Shown: positions 17,192 through 27,517, counted from the stretch's first letter. The stretch is DNA of 64,000 nucleotides from Caulobacterales bacterium 32-69-10 (GCA_002280485.1 NCED01000007.1:1-64000), one strand, 5' to 3'. Notes: generated by a model not told the origin, from the sequence alone. Numbers and translations: made by a program.

Positions 17192-18403
17192 TTAACTGCC
17201 GAAATCGTCGGCAAGGGCCAGCATCGCGGCCCTCTGCGGCAGTGAATATTCGTCCACAGCGTCGTCGTCGCCGGAGCGGATCGCCCGCACCAGGGTGGGG
17301 GTGAGGGCCGAGGACAGGGCCCAGTTCCAGTAGCGCAGCACCGTCTGGGCCCGATCCACCGCCATCATGTCGTAGACGGTCAGGGTCCGCTCCAGCGCCG
17401 GGCACAGGGCGCCTTCGGAATCGGTCTCGGGCCGCTTCAGTCCGCGCCACAGGGCGCGAACGGCCGAGCGGGGCAGGCCGGTGGCCTTGCACAGGATGGC
17501 CAGGGGCTCGCCGCACGGGTCGGTCATGATCTTGGCCCCGGTCATGGGCTTGAGCCCCGACAGATAGGCGATTTCGCTGGCCAGGGTCCGGGTCATGCCG
17601 GCCTGGGCCAGGCCGACGGCTTCCTCCAACGACGAATAGGGGCTCTTTTCGATGGCGGCGCGGTTGCGCTGGCGGCGTTCGATGAACTGCAGCGCCTTGC
17701 GCACCAGCGGGTCCTGCCAGCCCTCGGAGGCGGCCAGGGGGAAGACGTCCCCGGACGCGTCCTGCAGCACTTCGCGAGAGACCGCGAAACGGGTGAGGAT
17801 AGTCCGGCGCGCGTCCGGTTCGGCCCACCAGAACAGAACATAGGCGTGGCTGGGCTTCAGCTCGGCCCGGCGCAGCAGCAGCGGGATATAGGCGTGATGG
17901 AAGCGCGACGCGGCGACCACGGTCTCGATCGCCGCCTGGCTGAATTTGACCCCCTCGTTCTGCAGCAGGGGCTCGATGACATAGGGCTCGAGGTGTTCGA
18001 CCAGGGCCTCGGACACCATCTCGCTGACGTGGCGGCGGGCGGCGATGATCCGCCTGTGCTCGGGCCCCGCGTCGCGGACGCAGCTGATCAGGTCGCTGTC
18101 GGTGAGCGAGGCGCCGTCCTCCAGCAGCGGGCGCGCGACCTCGGGCGTGTCGCGCAGCAACAGGCGCAGGAGGGGATTGGGGATGTCGGTGAGGTTGGCC
18201 AGGCGCTTGGACACCCGCAGCCGCTCGGCCGGCGAGGCCTCGCGCAACATCTCGACCAGCAGGTCGCCGGTCATCGAGCGTTCGAAGCCGTTGACCCGGC
18301 TGGTCGGCAGGCAGACCACGTCGGCCAGGCGCTTGATCAGCGCCAGGCGCGCCCGGCCGATCTGCGGCGACGCTTCAGGATGCTGACGGGCGGGTTCGGC
18401 CAT
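17192..18403 (-). CDS. DUF2336 family protein
   Basis: 403 aa, almost entirely alpha-helical, with HEAT-like helix pairs such as EMLREASPAERLRVSKRLANLTDIPNP and LLEDGASLTDSDLISCV. The same layout is seen in DUF2336 proteins of Caulobacterales and Rhizobiales. There is no catalytic motif, signal peptide or membrane segment. Function is unknown. A second gene of this type is at 40133-41230. The start is close to the divergent carA promoter. Confidence 0.72.
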   Translation of the reverse strand: MAEPARQHPEASPQIGRARLALIKRLADVVCLPTSRVNGFERSMTGDLLVEMLREASPAERLRVSKRLANLTDIPNPLLRLLLRDTPEVARPLLEDGASLTDSDLISCVRDAGPEHRRIIAARRHVSEMVSEALVEHLEPYVIEPLLQNEGVKFSQAAIETVVAASRFHHAYIPLLLRRAELKPSHAYVLFWWAEPDARRTILTRFAVSREVLQDASGDVFPLAASEGWQDPLVRKALQFIERRQRNRAAIEKSPYSSLEEAVGLAQAGMTRTLASEIAYLSGLKPMTGAKIMTDPCGEPLAILCKATGLPRSAVRALWRGLKRPETDSEGALCPALERTLTVYDMMAVDRAQTVLRYWNWALSSALTPTLVRAIRSGDDDAVDEYSLPQRAAMLALADDFGS

Positions 18404-18583
18404 CCGGCGATTAGGCTCTCAAGCGGTTAACCGCCGGTGAGCGGGGCGTGGTTGACCGCACCCCGCGTGGTCCCTAAACACGCGGCCGTTTGCTCCTGTG
18501 ACCCGGCGCCCCTCGCGGTTTGCGCCTATATGGGAGCCGATCCCGCGTATTCCCGCGCCCATGCCGTTCGAAGGAGGCTGACC

Positions 18584-19765
18584 ATGCCCGCCCAGCTCAT
18601 GCCCGGCGCGACCGGCGTTCTCGTGCTCGCCGACGGCACGGTCCTGCAGGGGATCGGCGTCGGAGCCCCCGGCGAGGCGGTCGGCGAGGTGTGTTTCAAC
18701 ACCGCCATGACCGGCTACCAGGAGATCCTGACCGACCCCTCCTACATGGCCCAGATCGTCACCTTCACCTTCCCCCACGTCGGCAATGTCGGCGTGAACC
18801 TGGAGGACGTGGAGCAGTTCGGCCAGGGCGCGCGGACCACGGCCCGCGGCGCCATCTTCCGCGAGGTCCCCACCCCGCCGGCCAACTGGCGCGCCGACCG
18901 CGGCCAGGCCGGCGACTTCGACCAGTGGATGAAGCGGCGCGGCATGGTCGGCCTGGCCGGCGTCGACACCCGGCAGCTGACCCGGGTGATCCGCGAGAAC
19001 GGCATGCCGCACGCGGTGATCGCCCACTCGCCCAATGGCCAGTTCGACCTCGACGACCTGCTCGCCAAGGCGCGCGCCTGGACCGGCCTGGTCGGCCTCG
19101 ACCTCGCCAAGGACGCCACCTGCCTGCAGCCGTTCAGCTTCGACGAGGGCCTGTGGTCCTGGCCTGAGGGCTACGCCCAGCCGCGCCCTGAACCGAAGTT
19201 CGAGGTCGTGGTGCTGGACTACGGGATCAAGCGCAACATCCTGCGGGCCCTGACCTCGATCGGGGCCCGGGCCACCGTCCTGCCCGCCTCCACCACCGCC
19301 GAGGAGGTGCTGGCTCGCAACCCCGACGGCGTGCTGCTGTCCAATGGCCCGGGCGATCCGGCCGCGACCGGCGAATACGCCGTGCCGGAGATCAGGAAGC
19401 TGGTCGACAGCGGCAAGCCGGTGTTCGGCATCTGCCTCGGCCACCAGATGCTGGCCCTCGCTTTGGGCGCCAAGACCACCAAGATGGACCAGGGCCACCA
19501 CGGGGCGAACCACCCGGTGAAGGACCTGACCACCGGCAAGGTCGAGATCGTGTCGATGAACCATGGATTCACCGTAGACCGTGACAGCCTGCCCGAACCG
19601 GTGCAGGAGACGCATGTCTCGCTGTTCGACGGTTCGAACGCCGGCATCGCGCTGAAGGATCGGCCGGTGTTCTCGGTGCAGCACCATCCGGAGGCCAGTC
19701 CCGGCCCGACGGATTCGCTCTATCTGTTCGACCGTTTCGCCGGGCTGATGAGCCCGAAAGGCTGA
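18584..19765 (+). CDS. carA: Carbamoyl-phosphate synthase small subunit
   Basis: 393 aa from ATG at 18584, chosen because AAGGAGG lies 8 nt upstream. The N-terminal domain carries [21 protein letters not shown]. The C-terminal class I glutamine amidotransferase domain has the nucleophile in [12 protein letters not shown] and the His-Glu pair in QHHPEASPG. It releases ammonia from glutamine for carbamoyl phosphate, feeding arginine and pyrimidines. carB is about 8 kb away on the opposite strand, so the subunits are not in one operon. Confidence 0.95.
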   Translation: MPAQLMPGATGVLVLADGTVLQGIGVGAPGEAVGEVCFNTAMTGYQEILTDPSYMAQIVTFTFPHVGNVGVNLEDVEQFGQGARTTARGAIFREVPTPPANWRADRGQAGDFDQWMKRRGMVGLAGVDTRQLTRVIRENGMPHAVIAHSPNGQFDLDDLLAKARAWTGLVGLDLAKDATCLQPFSFDEGLWSWPEGYAQPRPEPKFEVVVLDYGIKRNILRALTSIGARATVLPASTTAEEVLARNPDGVLLSNGPGDPAATGEYAVPEIRKLVDSGKPVFGICLGHQMLALALGAKTTKMDQGHHGANHPVKDLTTGKVEIVSMNHGFTVDRDSLPEPVQETHVSLFDGSNAGIALKDRPVFSVQHHPEASPGPTDSLYLFDRFAGLMSPKG

Positions 19766-19972
19766 TGTTTTCGCCGTGCCGGGCCTCGCCTGGCGCGGGA
19801 AAAAATGATGGACTTCCGCGCGCTAGACCCCCATCTAGCGTTTGTCGATCTCTGTTCGCGCTACGCCTCTATCTCCGCCTCGCTATGCGCGCGGACGACC
19901 AAGAAGCCGACCCCTCAGAATTCGGCGCTCCTCTGGGGCTCTTCCCGGGAGTTCATTCGCACGGAGACTGAG
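19766..19972 (+). other. Leader region upstream of cspA
   Basis: About 207 nt between carA and the cold-shock gene hold no convincing ORF. The A-run at 19800-19806 and GCGCGCTAGACCCCC... CTAGCG around 19828-19842 suggest local structure. Cold-shock mRNAs often carry long structured 5' leaders, so this may be the cspA 5' UTR; no specific thermosensor is identified. Confidence 0.35.
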
Positions 19973-20182
19973 ATGGCCGTCGGTACTGTCAAATGGTTCA
20001 ACGCCACCAAGGGCTATGGTTTCATCCAGCCCGAAGATGGCGGCAAGGACGTGTTCGTCCACATCACCGCGGTTGAGCGGTCCGAGCTGAACGGCCTCAA
20101 CGAAGGCCAGCGCCTCTCCTACGAGCTGGAGAAGGATCGCCGCACCGGCAAGGAATCCGCCGTCAACCTGAAGAACGCCTAA
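19973..20182 (+). CDS. cspA: Cold-shock domain protein
   Basis: 69 aa from ATG at 19973 (MAVGTVKWFNATKGYGFI). The RNP1 motif KGYGFIQ and RNP2 motif VFVHITA are intact, making a single OB-fold cold-shock domain. It binds single-stranded RNA and DNA and melts secondary structure. The frame is open upstream to 19805, but only this part is conserved. A strong hairpin follows the stop. Several Csp paralogues are usual, so the symbol is generic. Confidence 0.9.
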   Translation: MAVGTVKWFNATKGYGFIQPEDGGKDVFVHITAVERSELNGLNEGQRLSYELEKDRRTGKESAVNLKNA

Positions 20183-20188
20183 TTTCGG

Positions 20189-20232
20189 CATCCCCGGAGA
20201 AGCGCTGCGTGCGCCTCTTCGGGGATGTGTTA
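20189..20232 (+). terminator. Probable intrinsic terminator after cspA
   Basis: CATCCCCGGAGAAGCGC pairs with GCGCCTCTTCGGGGATG across a 5-nt loop, about 16 bp with one or two mismatches, starting 6 nt after the cspA stop. It is followed by the T-rich TGTTATT. This would insulate cspA from infA. Confidence 0.6.
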
Positions 20233-20263
20233 TTGAGGCGCCGAACTTCGGCCCCGGAGCTGC

Positions 20264-20536
20264 ATGTCCAAAGAAGACTTTCTTGAATTCGAAGGCGTAA
20301 TCACCGAGCTGTTGCCTGAGGGCCGGTTCCGTGTGCGCCTCGACAACGACCACATGGTCCTGGCCTATACGGCAGGGCGCATGAAGCGGAACAAGATCCG
20401 CTCGCTGGTCGGCGACCGCGTGACGGTCGAAATGACGCCCTACGACCTTGAGCGTGGCCGCATCACCTTCCGCCACAAGACCGAAGGTCCGCCCCGCATG
20501 GGTCCGCCCCGCACCACCTTCCGCGGCAAGCGCTGA
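20264..20536 (+). CDS. infA: Translation initiation factor IF-1
   Basis: 90 aa from [20 protein letters not shown]. The S1-type OB fold includes [24 protein letters not shown] and [23 protein letters not shown], matching IF-1 through its full domain. The 18 residues after HKTEG ([15 protein letters not shown]) are longer than the 72-residue E. coli protein and occur in some alphaproteobacteria. IF-1 occupies the ribosomal A site during initiation. It is monocistronic, lying between a terminator and the acyltransferase gene. Confidence 0.93.
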   Translation: MSKEDFLEFEGVITELLPEGRFRVRLDNDHMVLAYTAGRMKRNKIRSLVGDRVTVEMTPYDLERGRITFRHKTEGPPRMGPPRTTFRGKR

Positions 20537-20594
20537 GCCTGATGCGCCTTTCGCCCCCTTGACCGCGCCGCAGCGATGCGGCGTGGGTTCGCCT

Positions 20595-21734
20595 ATGGAG
20601 CGGCGCTCTTTAGGCAGGATCAGGGGGTTCGACGGGTTGAGGGCGCTGGCCCTCCTCTACGTCTTCCTGCAGCACTACACGACGCTGGGTCGCGACTATG
20701 CGACCGGCGGCTATGGCGTGTGGCTGTTCTTCTGCCTATCGGGCTTCCTGATCGTGCGCATCCTGGTGGACGAGCGGGGGCGCATAGAGGCGGGGCTGCA
20801 GACGGCCCTGGGCGGCCTTCGCCGCTTCTTCTGGCGACGCACCCTGCGCATCTTCCCGGCCTATTACCTGTGCCTGGTGCTGTTCACGGCGCTCGGGGCC
20901 CTGCACCTGGTGCACGACTGGACGCTGAAGGCGGCGCCCTGGCACTACGCCTACCTCTCCAACATCTATTTCGGCTTCGTCGAGGGGCGCTGGGTCGGCC
21001 GCTTCGGCCACTTCTGGAGCCTGGCCGTCGAGGAGCAGTTCTATCTCGCCGCCGCGCCGCTCCTGCTGTTCACCCCCAGCCGCTGGGCAAAGGCGATCTG
21101 CGGCGCCGTGGTGCTGGCGGCCCTGACCAACGACCTGCTGCTGCGGGCCGACCAGGCGAGCGACATGATCGTCTACGTCCATCCCCTGACCAATTTCGGG
21201 GCCCTGGCCTTCGGCGGTCTGGTGGGACTGAGCCTGCCGGCGCGCGCCAGGAGCGGCGCGCTGACCTGGCCGGCCCTTGTCCCGCTGCTGCTGATGCCGG
21301 TGTTCATCTACGGCTTCGACAAGCTGCCCTTGTTCGAGCCGATCGTGGCCAGCCTGGTCTCGGCCGGGCCTTTGTGGGCGGCGACCCTTCTGGCCTGCGC
21401 CGCCCTGGCGGGGGTCTATATGAACCAGGAGAGCCGGCTGGTGCGCGCGCTCGAATGGCGGCCGATCGTCTATTTCGGCCAGATCTCCTACGGTTTCTAT
21501 CTCTACCACAACCTCCTGCCCCGCCGGATCGTCGGCCGGCTGGCGGCCCAGGCGGGATGGGACATTCGCCCCGTGGAAGGGGTCGAGGCCCTGTTCTCCT
21601 TCGCCCTGGCCTTGGGCCTGGCGGCCCTGTCGTGGAAGCTGATCGAGGCGCCGCTGCTGAAGTTCAAGGATCGGCCGCCGCGATTGCGTCTGCGTGGTCT
21701 AAAATCCCCCCAGGCCGTAAGCGCGGAGGGTTGA
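20595..21734 (+). CDS. Acyltransferase 3 family membrane protein (OafA/NodX-like)
   Basis: 379 aa from ATG at 20595 (MERRSLGRIRGFDGLRAL). About ten membrane segments are present, with the acyltransferase-3 signatures FDGLRALALLYVFLQH (catalytic His), RRTLRIFPAYYLCL and FGHFWSLAVEEQFYLAAP-like sequence. These enzymes O-acetylate surface polysaccharides, lipids or secondary metabolites. No sugar-biosynthesis genes are adjacent, so the substrate is unknown. Confidence 0.88.
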   Translation: MERRSLGRIRGFDGLRALALLYVFLQHYTTLGRDYATGGYGVWLFFCLSGFLIVRILVDERGRIEAGLQTALGGLRRFFWRRTLRIFPAYYLCLVLFTALGALHLVHDWTLKAAPWHYAYLSNIYFGFVEGRWVGRFGHFWSLAVEEQFYLAAAPLLLFTPSRWAKAICGAVVLAALTNDLLLRADQASDMIVYVHPLTNFGALAFGGLVGLSLPARARSGALTWPALVPLLLMPVFIYGFDKLPLFEPIVASLVSAGPLWAATLLACAALAGVYMNQESRLVRALEWRPIVYFGQISYGFYLYHNLLPRRIVGRLAAQAGWDIRPVEGVEALFSFALALGLAALSWKLIEAPLLKFKDRPPRLRLRGLKSPQAVSAEG

Positions 21735-21742
21735 CCCACCCT

Positions 21743-21831
21743 CCGCTCATCCCCGCGGAAGCGGGGACCCAGTTCTTTGCGGGGAGTGCGGCGGCTAAAA
21801 CCTGGGTCCCCGCTTCCGCGGGGATGAGCGG
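21743..21831. repeat. Perfect 30-bp inverted repeat between acyltransferase and rsmE
   Basis: Arm 21743-21772 (starts CCGCTCATCCCCGCGGAAGC) is the exact reverse complement of 21802-21831, with a 29-nt spacer. Each arm contains CCCCGCNNNNGCGGGG palindromes. It lies 8 nt after the acyltransferase stop and just before rsmE. This motif family is scattered between genes in Caulobacterales and many other proteobacteria. It could end transcription in both directions. Confidence 0.85.
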
Positions 21832-21846
21832 AAATAAGAGAAGCCG

Positions 21847-22641
21847 ATGATCCGTCTCTTCGTGGAATCCGATCTGGCCGCGGGCGTGGCGATCGCGCCG
21901 ACGCAGGAACAGGCGCACTACCTCGTCAACGTCATGCGCCAGACCCTGGGCGGCGAAGTCCTGCTGTTCAACGGCCGGGACGGGGAGTGGCGCGCGGCGG
22001 TCGAGCAGATCTCCAGGCGTGGCTGTATCCTCAGGGTCCAGACCAACACCCGCGCCCAGGCGGCGCCGCCCGACCTCGAGCTGGTGGTCGCCCTGGTCAA
22101 GCGGGCGCGGCTGGAGACCATCGTCGAGAAGGCGGCCGAGCTCGGCTGCCGGCGGGTCCGTCTGATCGTCACGCGGCGGACCAATTCCGATCACGTCAAG
22201 GTGACCAGGCTGCAAGCCATCGCCACCGAAGCGGCCGAGCAGACCGGCCGGATGGACGTGCCCGAGATCGCGGCGCCGGAGCGCCTCGACAAGCTGCTGG
22301 AGGACTGGCCGCAGGTGCGACGGCTGATGTTCTGCGATGAGGCCGGCGACGACCCGGCGCAGGCGTGGGGCGGCGATACGGGCCGCGCCCGCCCGGTTCG
22401 GCAAGCCCTTGAAACAACGGGGCTTGGCCACGGCGGCTGGGCTGTGCTGATCGGACCCGAGGGCGGCTTCGATCCCGAGGAGCGGAGCCGGCTGCGGTCG
22501 CTGCCCTTCGTCACGCCGGTGACCCTGGGCCCGCGCATCCTGCGGGCCGACACCGCGGCCATTTCGGCGCTGACCTTGTGGCAGGCCGTGCTCGGGGACT
22601 GGGCGCCGGCAGCCAGCAGAGCGGTACAAAATGACGCTTGA
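21847..22641 (+). CDS. rsmE: 16S rRNA m3U1498 methyltransferase RsmE
   Basis: 264 aa. An N-terminal PUA-like part (HYLVNVMRQTLGGEVLLFNGRDGEW) precedes a SPOUT fold with the trefoil-knot motifs VLIGPEGGFDPEERSRL and TLGPRILRADTAAISAL. It methylates U1498 of 16S rRNA. The length is typical. It starts 16 nt after the inverted repeat and is followed by gshA. Confidence 0.94.
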   Translation: MIRLFVESDLAAGVAIAPTQEQAHYLVNVMRQTLGGEVLLFNGRDGEWRAAVEQISRRGCILRVQTNTRAQAAPPDLELVVALVKRARLETIVEKAAELGCRRVRLIVTRRTNSDHVKVTRLQAIATEAAEQTGRMDVPEIAAPERLDKLLEDWPQVRRLMFCDEAGDDPAQAWGGDTGRARPVRQALETTGLGHGGWAVLIGPEGGFDPEERSRLRSLPFVTPVTLGPRILRADTAAISALTLWQAVLGDWAPAASRAVQNDA

Positions 22642-22758
22642 GCACGACGGCTGCTCTGCTTAAGTGGCGGCGCCGCTGTCATGCGGCGCTGTTGGGCGGA
22701 TAGGTTCGCCCTCTGGGAGGCCCCATTGGGGGTCCGGGAGGCTCCTTTGGGGGAATGT

Positions 22759-24117
22759 GTGCTGGACGACCGCCCTCTGGAGCTCGCCGATCTCGCGGCT
22801 CACATCGCCACGGGCGAGAAGCCCCCAAGTGATTTCCGCGTCGGCGCGGAGCACGAGAAATTCGGCTTCCAGATCGGCTCCTATGCGCCGGTCCCCTACT
22901 ATGGCGACGTCGGCATCGAGGCCCTGATGAAGGGCATGATGCGGTTCGGCTGGGAGGGCGTCTATGAGGCCGGCGACGCCGGCGACACCCTGATCGCCCT
23001 GTCCCGCAACAGCGAGAACATCAGCCTGGAGCCCGGCGGCCAGTTCGAACTGTCCGGCGCTCCGCTGGAGACCATCCACGACATCTGCGGCGAGACCAGC
23101 CGGCACCTGCGCGAGACCCGCGAAGTGTCCGACGAACTCGGCATCGGCTTCGTGGGCCTGGGCTTTTCGCCGGTCTGGACCCGCGAGCAGATCCCGGTCA
23201 TGCCCAAGGGCCGCTACAAGATCATGCGCGCCTACATGCCCAAGGTCGGGTCCAAGGGCCTCGATATGATGTTCCGCACCTGCACGGTGCAGGCCAACCT
23301 CGACTATTCGTCCGAGGCGGACATGATCAAGAAGCTGCGGGTCAGCCTGGCCCTGCAGCCGATCGTAACCGCCCTGTTCGCCAACTCCCCCTTCACCGAG
23401 GGCCGCCCCAACGGCTGGCTGTCGGCCCGGGCGGCGGTGTGGCTGGACACCGACGCCGCCCGCACCGGCATGCTCGACTTCGCCTTCAAGGAAGGCTTCG
23501 GCTACGGCGACTACGCGACCCACGCGCTCGACGTGCCGATGTATTTCGTCAAGCGCGACGGCCGGTACATCGACGCCTCGGGCCAGTCCTTCCGCGCCTT
23601 CATGAACGGCGAACTGCCGGCCCTGCCGGGCGAGCGGCCGACGATGAAGGACTGGGTCGACCACCTGTCGACCCTGTTCCCCGAGGTGCGGCTGAAGACC
23701 TATCTGGAGATGCGCGGCGCCGACGCCGGCCCCCAGAGCGCCCTGTGCGCCCTGCCGGCCCTGTGGACGGGCATCTTCTACGACGGCGCCGCCCTCGAGG
23801 CGGCCTGGGACCTGTGCAAGGGCTGGACGGCGGAGGAGCGCAACGGCCTGCGCCCCGACGCGGCGCGCCACGGGCTGAAAGCCCAGATCGCCGGCCGCTC
23901 GGTCCAGGACGTGGCCAAGGACATGGTCGCCATCGCCAAGGCTGGCCTGGCCCGCCGCGAGCGTCACGACGGCGCGGGCTCCGACGAGACCGGCTACCTG
24001 CGCGAACTTGAGGCCATAGCCGCCAGCGGCGTCACCCAAGCCGAACGCCTGCTCGAACTCTACCACGGCCCCTGGCAGGGCGACGTGCGGCGGGTGTTCG
24101 ACGAACTGGCCTACTGA
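22759..24117 (+). CDS. gshA: Glutamate-cysteine ligase, plant/alphaproteobacterial type
   Basis: 452 aa from the GTG at 22759 (VLDDRPLELADL); the frame is open back to 22681, but the extra 26 residues are not conserved-looking. RVGAEHEKFGFQIGSYAPVPY opens the GCS2 domain, and LSRNSENISLEPGGQFELSG, MPKGRYKIMRAYMPKVG and HALDVPMYFVKRDG are typical of the class in alphaproteobacteria and plants. The enzyme makes gamma-glutamylcysteine, the first step to glutathione. The start codon is uncertain. Confidence 0.9.
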   Translation: MLDDRPLELADLAAHIATGEKPPSDFRVGAEHEKFGFQIGSYAPVPYYGDVGIEALMKGMMRFGWEGVYEAGDAGDTLIALSRNSENISLEPGGQFELSGAPLETIHDICGETSRHLRETREVSDELGIGFVGLGFSPVWTREQIPVMPKGRYKIMRAYMPKVGSKGLDMMFRTCTVQANLDYSSEADMIKKLRVSLALQPIVTALFANSPFTEGRPNGWLSARAAVWLDTDAARTGMLDFAFKEGFGYGDYATHALDVPMYFVKRDGRYIDASGQSFRAFMNGELPALPGERPTMKDWVDHLSTLFPEVRLKTYLEMRGADAGPQSALCALPALWTGIFYDGAALEAAWDLCKGWTAEERNGLRPDAARHGLKAQIAGRSVQDVAKDMVAIAKAGLARRERHDGAGSDETGYLRELEAIAASGVTQAERLLELYHGPWQGDVRRVFDELAY

Positions 24118-24119
24118 GT

Positions 24120-24926
24120 ATGGCCTCCGCGGCGCCCGGGCGAATCCGCGTCGGCGTCGGCGGGTGGACCTATGAGCCGTGGCGGGGGGTGTTCTTCCCT
24201 GACAAGCTGGCCCAGGCCAAGGAGCTCGCCTATGCGAGCTCGAAGCTGACCGCCATCGAGATCAACGGCACCTACTATCGCACCCAGGCGCCCTCGACCT
24301 TCGCCAAGTGGCGGAGCGAGACCCCCGAGGGCTTCGTCTTTTCGGTCAAGGCGCTCCGCTTCACGACCAACCGCAAGGTGCTGGCCGAGGCGGGCGAGTC
24401 GGTCGGCAAGTTCGTCGGCAGCGGCCTGACCGAGCTGGGCCCCAAGCTCGGACCGATCCTGTGGCAGTTCGCCCCGACCAAGAAGTTCGATCCCCTAGAC
24501 TTCGGGGCCTTCCTGGCGCTCCTGCCGCGGACGCAGGACGGCGTGGCGCTGCGTCATGCGGTCGAGGTGCGCCACGACAGCTTCCGCACCCCGGAGTTCA
24601 TCGCCCTGGCCCGCAGCCACGGGGTGGCGGTGGTCTACGCCAACGGGGCCGGCTTTCCCGAGATCGCCGATCCGACGGCGGATTTCATCTACGCCCGGCT
24701 GCAGGGAACGCACGAAGCGGTGGAGACCGGCTACAAACCTGAGGAACTCGACCACTGGACGGCCGTCGCCCGCGACTGGGCGGCGGGCAAGTCGCCCGAG
24801 GGTCTGGCCTATGTCGACGAACCGCCGCCTCCGGCCGTGGCCCGCGACGCCTTCGTCTACATCATCAGCGGAGCCAAGGTGCGCAACCCGGCGGCGGCCC
24901 AGGCCCTGATCGCGCGACTGGGCTAG
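24120..24926 (+). CDS. DUF72 family protein (YecE-like)
   Basis: 268 aa. GVGGWTYEPWRGVFFPDKL at the N-terminus, then LTAIEINGTYYRTQAPSTF and FSVKALRFTTNRK, are the hallmark segments of the DUF72/YecE TIM-barrel family. Its activity is not established. It starts 2 nt after the gshA stop and is probably cotranscribed. Its stop codon overlaps the stop of the small convergent gene on the other strand. Confidence 0.88.
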   Translation: MASAAPGRIRVGVGGWTYEPWRGVFFPDKLAQAKELAYASSKLTAIEINGTYYRTQAPSTFAKWRSETPEGFVFSVKALRFTTNRKVLAEAGESVGKFVGSGLTELGPKLGPILWQFAPTKKFDPLDFGAFLALLPRTQDGVALRHAVEVRHDSFRTPEFIALARSHGVAVVYANGAGFPEIADPTADFIYARLQGTHEAVETGYKPEELDHWTAVARDWAAGKSPEGLAYVDEPPPPAVARDAFVYIISGAKVRNPAAAQALIARLG

Positions 24927-25093
24927 CCCCGTGTCTCGATCTGCAGCACCCTCGGAGCCGAAGATTCGCCAGCGCTTGCGTCAGATTGAACGCGGACAGC
25001 GAACCAGAACAATCCGATGAGGACGACGGCGAAAACCAGTCCATCCATGAGGACAACAAGTGTGCCGACAGTGTCTCGAAAGTGTTGCTTCAT
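24923..25093 (-). CDS. Small single-pass membrane protein, hypothetical
   Basis: 56 aa from ATG at 25093 (MKQHFRDTVGTLVVLMDGLV), preceded by GAGGGGG 6 nt upstream. One hydrophobic segment (LVVLMDGLVFAVVLIGLFWFAV, about residues 12-33) is followed by a short polar tail ending VLQIETRG. Its stop overlaps that of DUF72 (CTAG). I do not recognise the family. The good ribosome site and clean topology make it more likely real than chance. Confidence 0.5.
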   Translation of the reverse strand: MKQHFRDTVGTLVVLMDGLVFAVVLIGLFWFAVRVQSDASAGESSAPRVLQIETRG

Positions 25094-25290
25094 AGAATCC
25101 CCCTCGGATTCTGCCTTCGTCACAACCTCCGGTCGCGAATAAGGTTCCTTCCCGCGCAAAACTTGTATGACAGTTGTCGGAGCGGCGGCCGATTCAGCCT
25201 CTCGGTCGGCCTGGATTGTGGACGCGGAGCCCGTCGTGGCCGACTCCGACGGCGCGGCCTGGCCTTCGAGGCCTGGGAGTCGCTGAGCGG

Positions 25291-26289
25291 TTAGGCCCGT
25301 TCCGCCAGCCGCCGCAGCACCTCTTCGGCGGCCCGGTCGGTTTCCTGCAGGGGCGGGTAGGACCACCGGTAGAAGGCGCCGCCGAAGGGGCGGGCCGCGC
25401 CTCTCGCCTCCAGGTCCTCGTGGAAGCGGCGCATGCGCAGGGACTGCCCGTCCATCTTCAGGATGAAGACCGGCTTGCCGGTTGAAGCGGCGTCGGCGGC
25501 CATGTTGACCGAGTCCTCGGTGACCGCGACGAAGTCGGCGGCGGCCAGAAAGGCGAAATAGGGATTGTCGCCGGTCCCGTCCCAGATGATCCCCGGATGG
25601 TGCGCCAGGCGCTCGGTGATCACCGCCCGGGCCTTGTCGGGCGTGCGGCGGGAGAAGGTGAGCATCAGGGCGGCGCGCTCCTGCTCCAGGGCCTGGTCGA
25701 GCTCGGCGGCCAGGGCGGCCGCCCGCGCCGGGGTCAGGTCGAAGGCGCGTGACCGGCCGCCGATCAGCACCGCCGCGCGGGGCGTGGGCAGGGGGTCCAG
25801 GCGGGCGGCGAAGCGCTCGTAGTCGGACGCCAGCCGGGCGAGGGTGGTCTGGTTGGGGGCGCCGGTCAGGCTGAAGACATTGTCCCCGTGCACCCGGTCG
25901 TGCTTGGGCGGGATGACCAGGTCGAACAGGCCGGTGGGCAGACGGGGGTCCTGCACCTGGACCACGAAGGTCCGGCCGGCCGACCACTTGCGCATCCGGA
26001 TCGACAGGGGCAGCGACGCCCGCCCCGCCGCCAGCCACAGGTCGGGCCACGGCGGCTCGATCGGGGACGCGGCCTGGGCCAGCCAGCGCCGGGGCGCGAG
26101 GTTGAGAAGGCTGGGCAGGCGTCCGGCCGCCCCGCGGTAGGCGATGCGCTTGACGGTGATCTCGGCCGGCGCGGACCGACCGATGGCCTCGGCCAGGCCC
26201 ACGATCTGGTTCTCGATGCCGGAGCGGCCGTCGGAGACCGCCCAGATGCGCAAGGGGGCGCTATCCGGGCGGGCGGGGATCACATCCAC
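25291..26289 (-). CDS. Mitochondrial fission ELM1-like family protein (DUF1022)
   Basis: 332 aa from a GTG at 26289; another GTG lies two codons later. [23 protein letters not shown] at the start, and [39 protein letters not shown] near residues 225-265, are characteristic of the ELM1 family. That segment is glycosyltransferase-B-like. Plant ELM1 recruits a dynamin to mitochondria; the bacterial role is unknown and may be a sugar transferase. The start overlaps the end of greA by 10 nt, so the two are coupled. Confidence 0.83.
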   Translation of the reverse strand: MDVIPARPDSAPLRIWAVSDGRSGIENQIVGLAEAIGRSAPAEITVKRIAYRGAAGRLPSLLNLAPRRWLAQAASPIEPPWPDLWLAAGRASLPLSIRMRKWSAGRTFVVQVQDPRLPTGLFDLVIPPKHDRVHGDNVFSLTGAPNQTTLARLASDYERFAARLDPLPTPRAAVLIGGRSRAFDLTPARAAALAAELDQALEQERAALMLTFSRRTPDKARAVITERLAHHPGIIWDGTGDNPYFAFLAAADFVAVTEDSVNMAADAASTGKPVFILKMDGQSLRMRRFHEDLEARGAARPFGGAFYRWSYPPLQETDRAAEEVLRRLAERA

Positions 26290-26753
26290 TCGACCTTGAG
26301 AATCTCATAGGCCTTGACGCCGGCGGGGGTCATGACCTCCACCACGTCGCCCTGTTCCTTGCCGATCATGCCGCGGGCGAGCGGCGAGGTCAGCGACAGG
26401 CGGCCCTGCTTCACGTCGGCTTCGTGCTCGCCGACGATCTGGTAGCGGGCCTCATCCTCGGTGTCCTCGTCGACCACGGTGACGGTGGCGCCGAACTTGA
26501 CCTGCTTGCCCGACAGCTTCGAGACGTCGATCACCTGAGCGCGGCTGATCTTGTCCTCGATCTCGGCGATTCGGCCTTCGATCCAGCCCTGTCGTTCCTT
26601 GGCCGCGTGGTACTCGGCGTTCTCCGACAAATCCCCATGGGCTCGCGCCTCGGAAATGGCGGAAATAACGGCCGGCCTTTCCGTGGTTTTCAAACGCTTC
26701 AGTTCTTCGTCGAGGGCCTTATAGCCCTCGGCGGTCATCGGAACTTTTTCCAT
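26280..26753 (-). CDS. greA: Transcription elongation factor GreA
   Basis: 157 aa from ATG at 26753 ([19 protein letters not shown]). The N-terminal coiled coil (about residues 1-75) includes [21 protein letters not shown], whose tip carries the acidic residues that reach the RNA polymerase active site. The C-terminal FKBP-like domain has [18 protein letters not shown]. It rescues backtracked polymerase by stimulating RNA cleavage. The ELM1-like gene overlaps its 3' end. Confidence 0.95.
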   Translation of the reverse strand: MEKVPMTAEGYKALDEELKRLKTTERPAVISAISEARAHGDLSENAEYHAAKERQGWIEGRIAEIEDKISRAQVIDVSKLSGKQVKFGATVTVVDEDTEDEARYQIVGEHEADVKQGRLSLTSPLARGMIGKEQGDVVEVMTPAGVKAYEILKVEWM

Positions 26754-26938
26754 CGCGGATTTGGTTCGCCGGTCGCCCTGTCGGAGGAGGAGGTCTATGC
26801 AAAACAGCCGTGGGCGCAAAACGGCTGGGCCAAGAGGATAGGTGGCTAAACACCAGACTGCAAGGGCGCTGCACTGCGGCGAACCCCTGCTAAGGTGCGA
26901 GCTTAACGAACGCCATCGAATTCGGGGACGCTTCGGGC

Positions 26939-27517
<579 letters not shown>

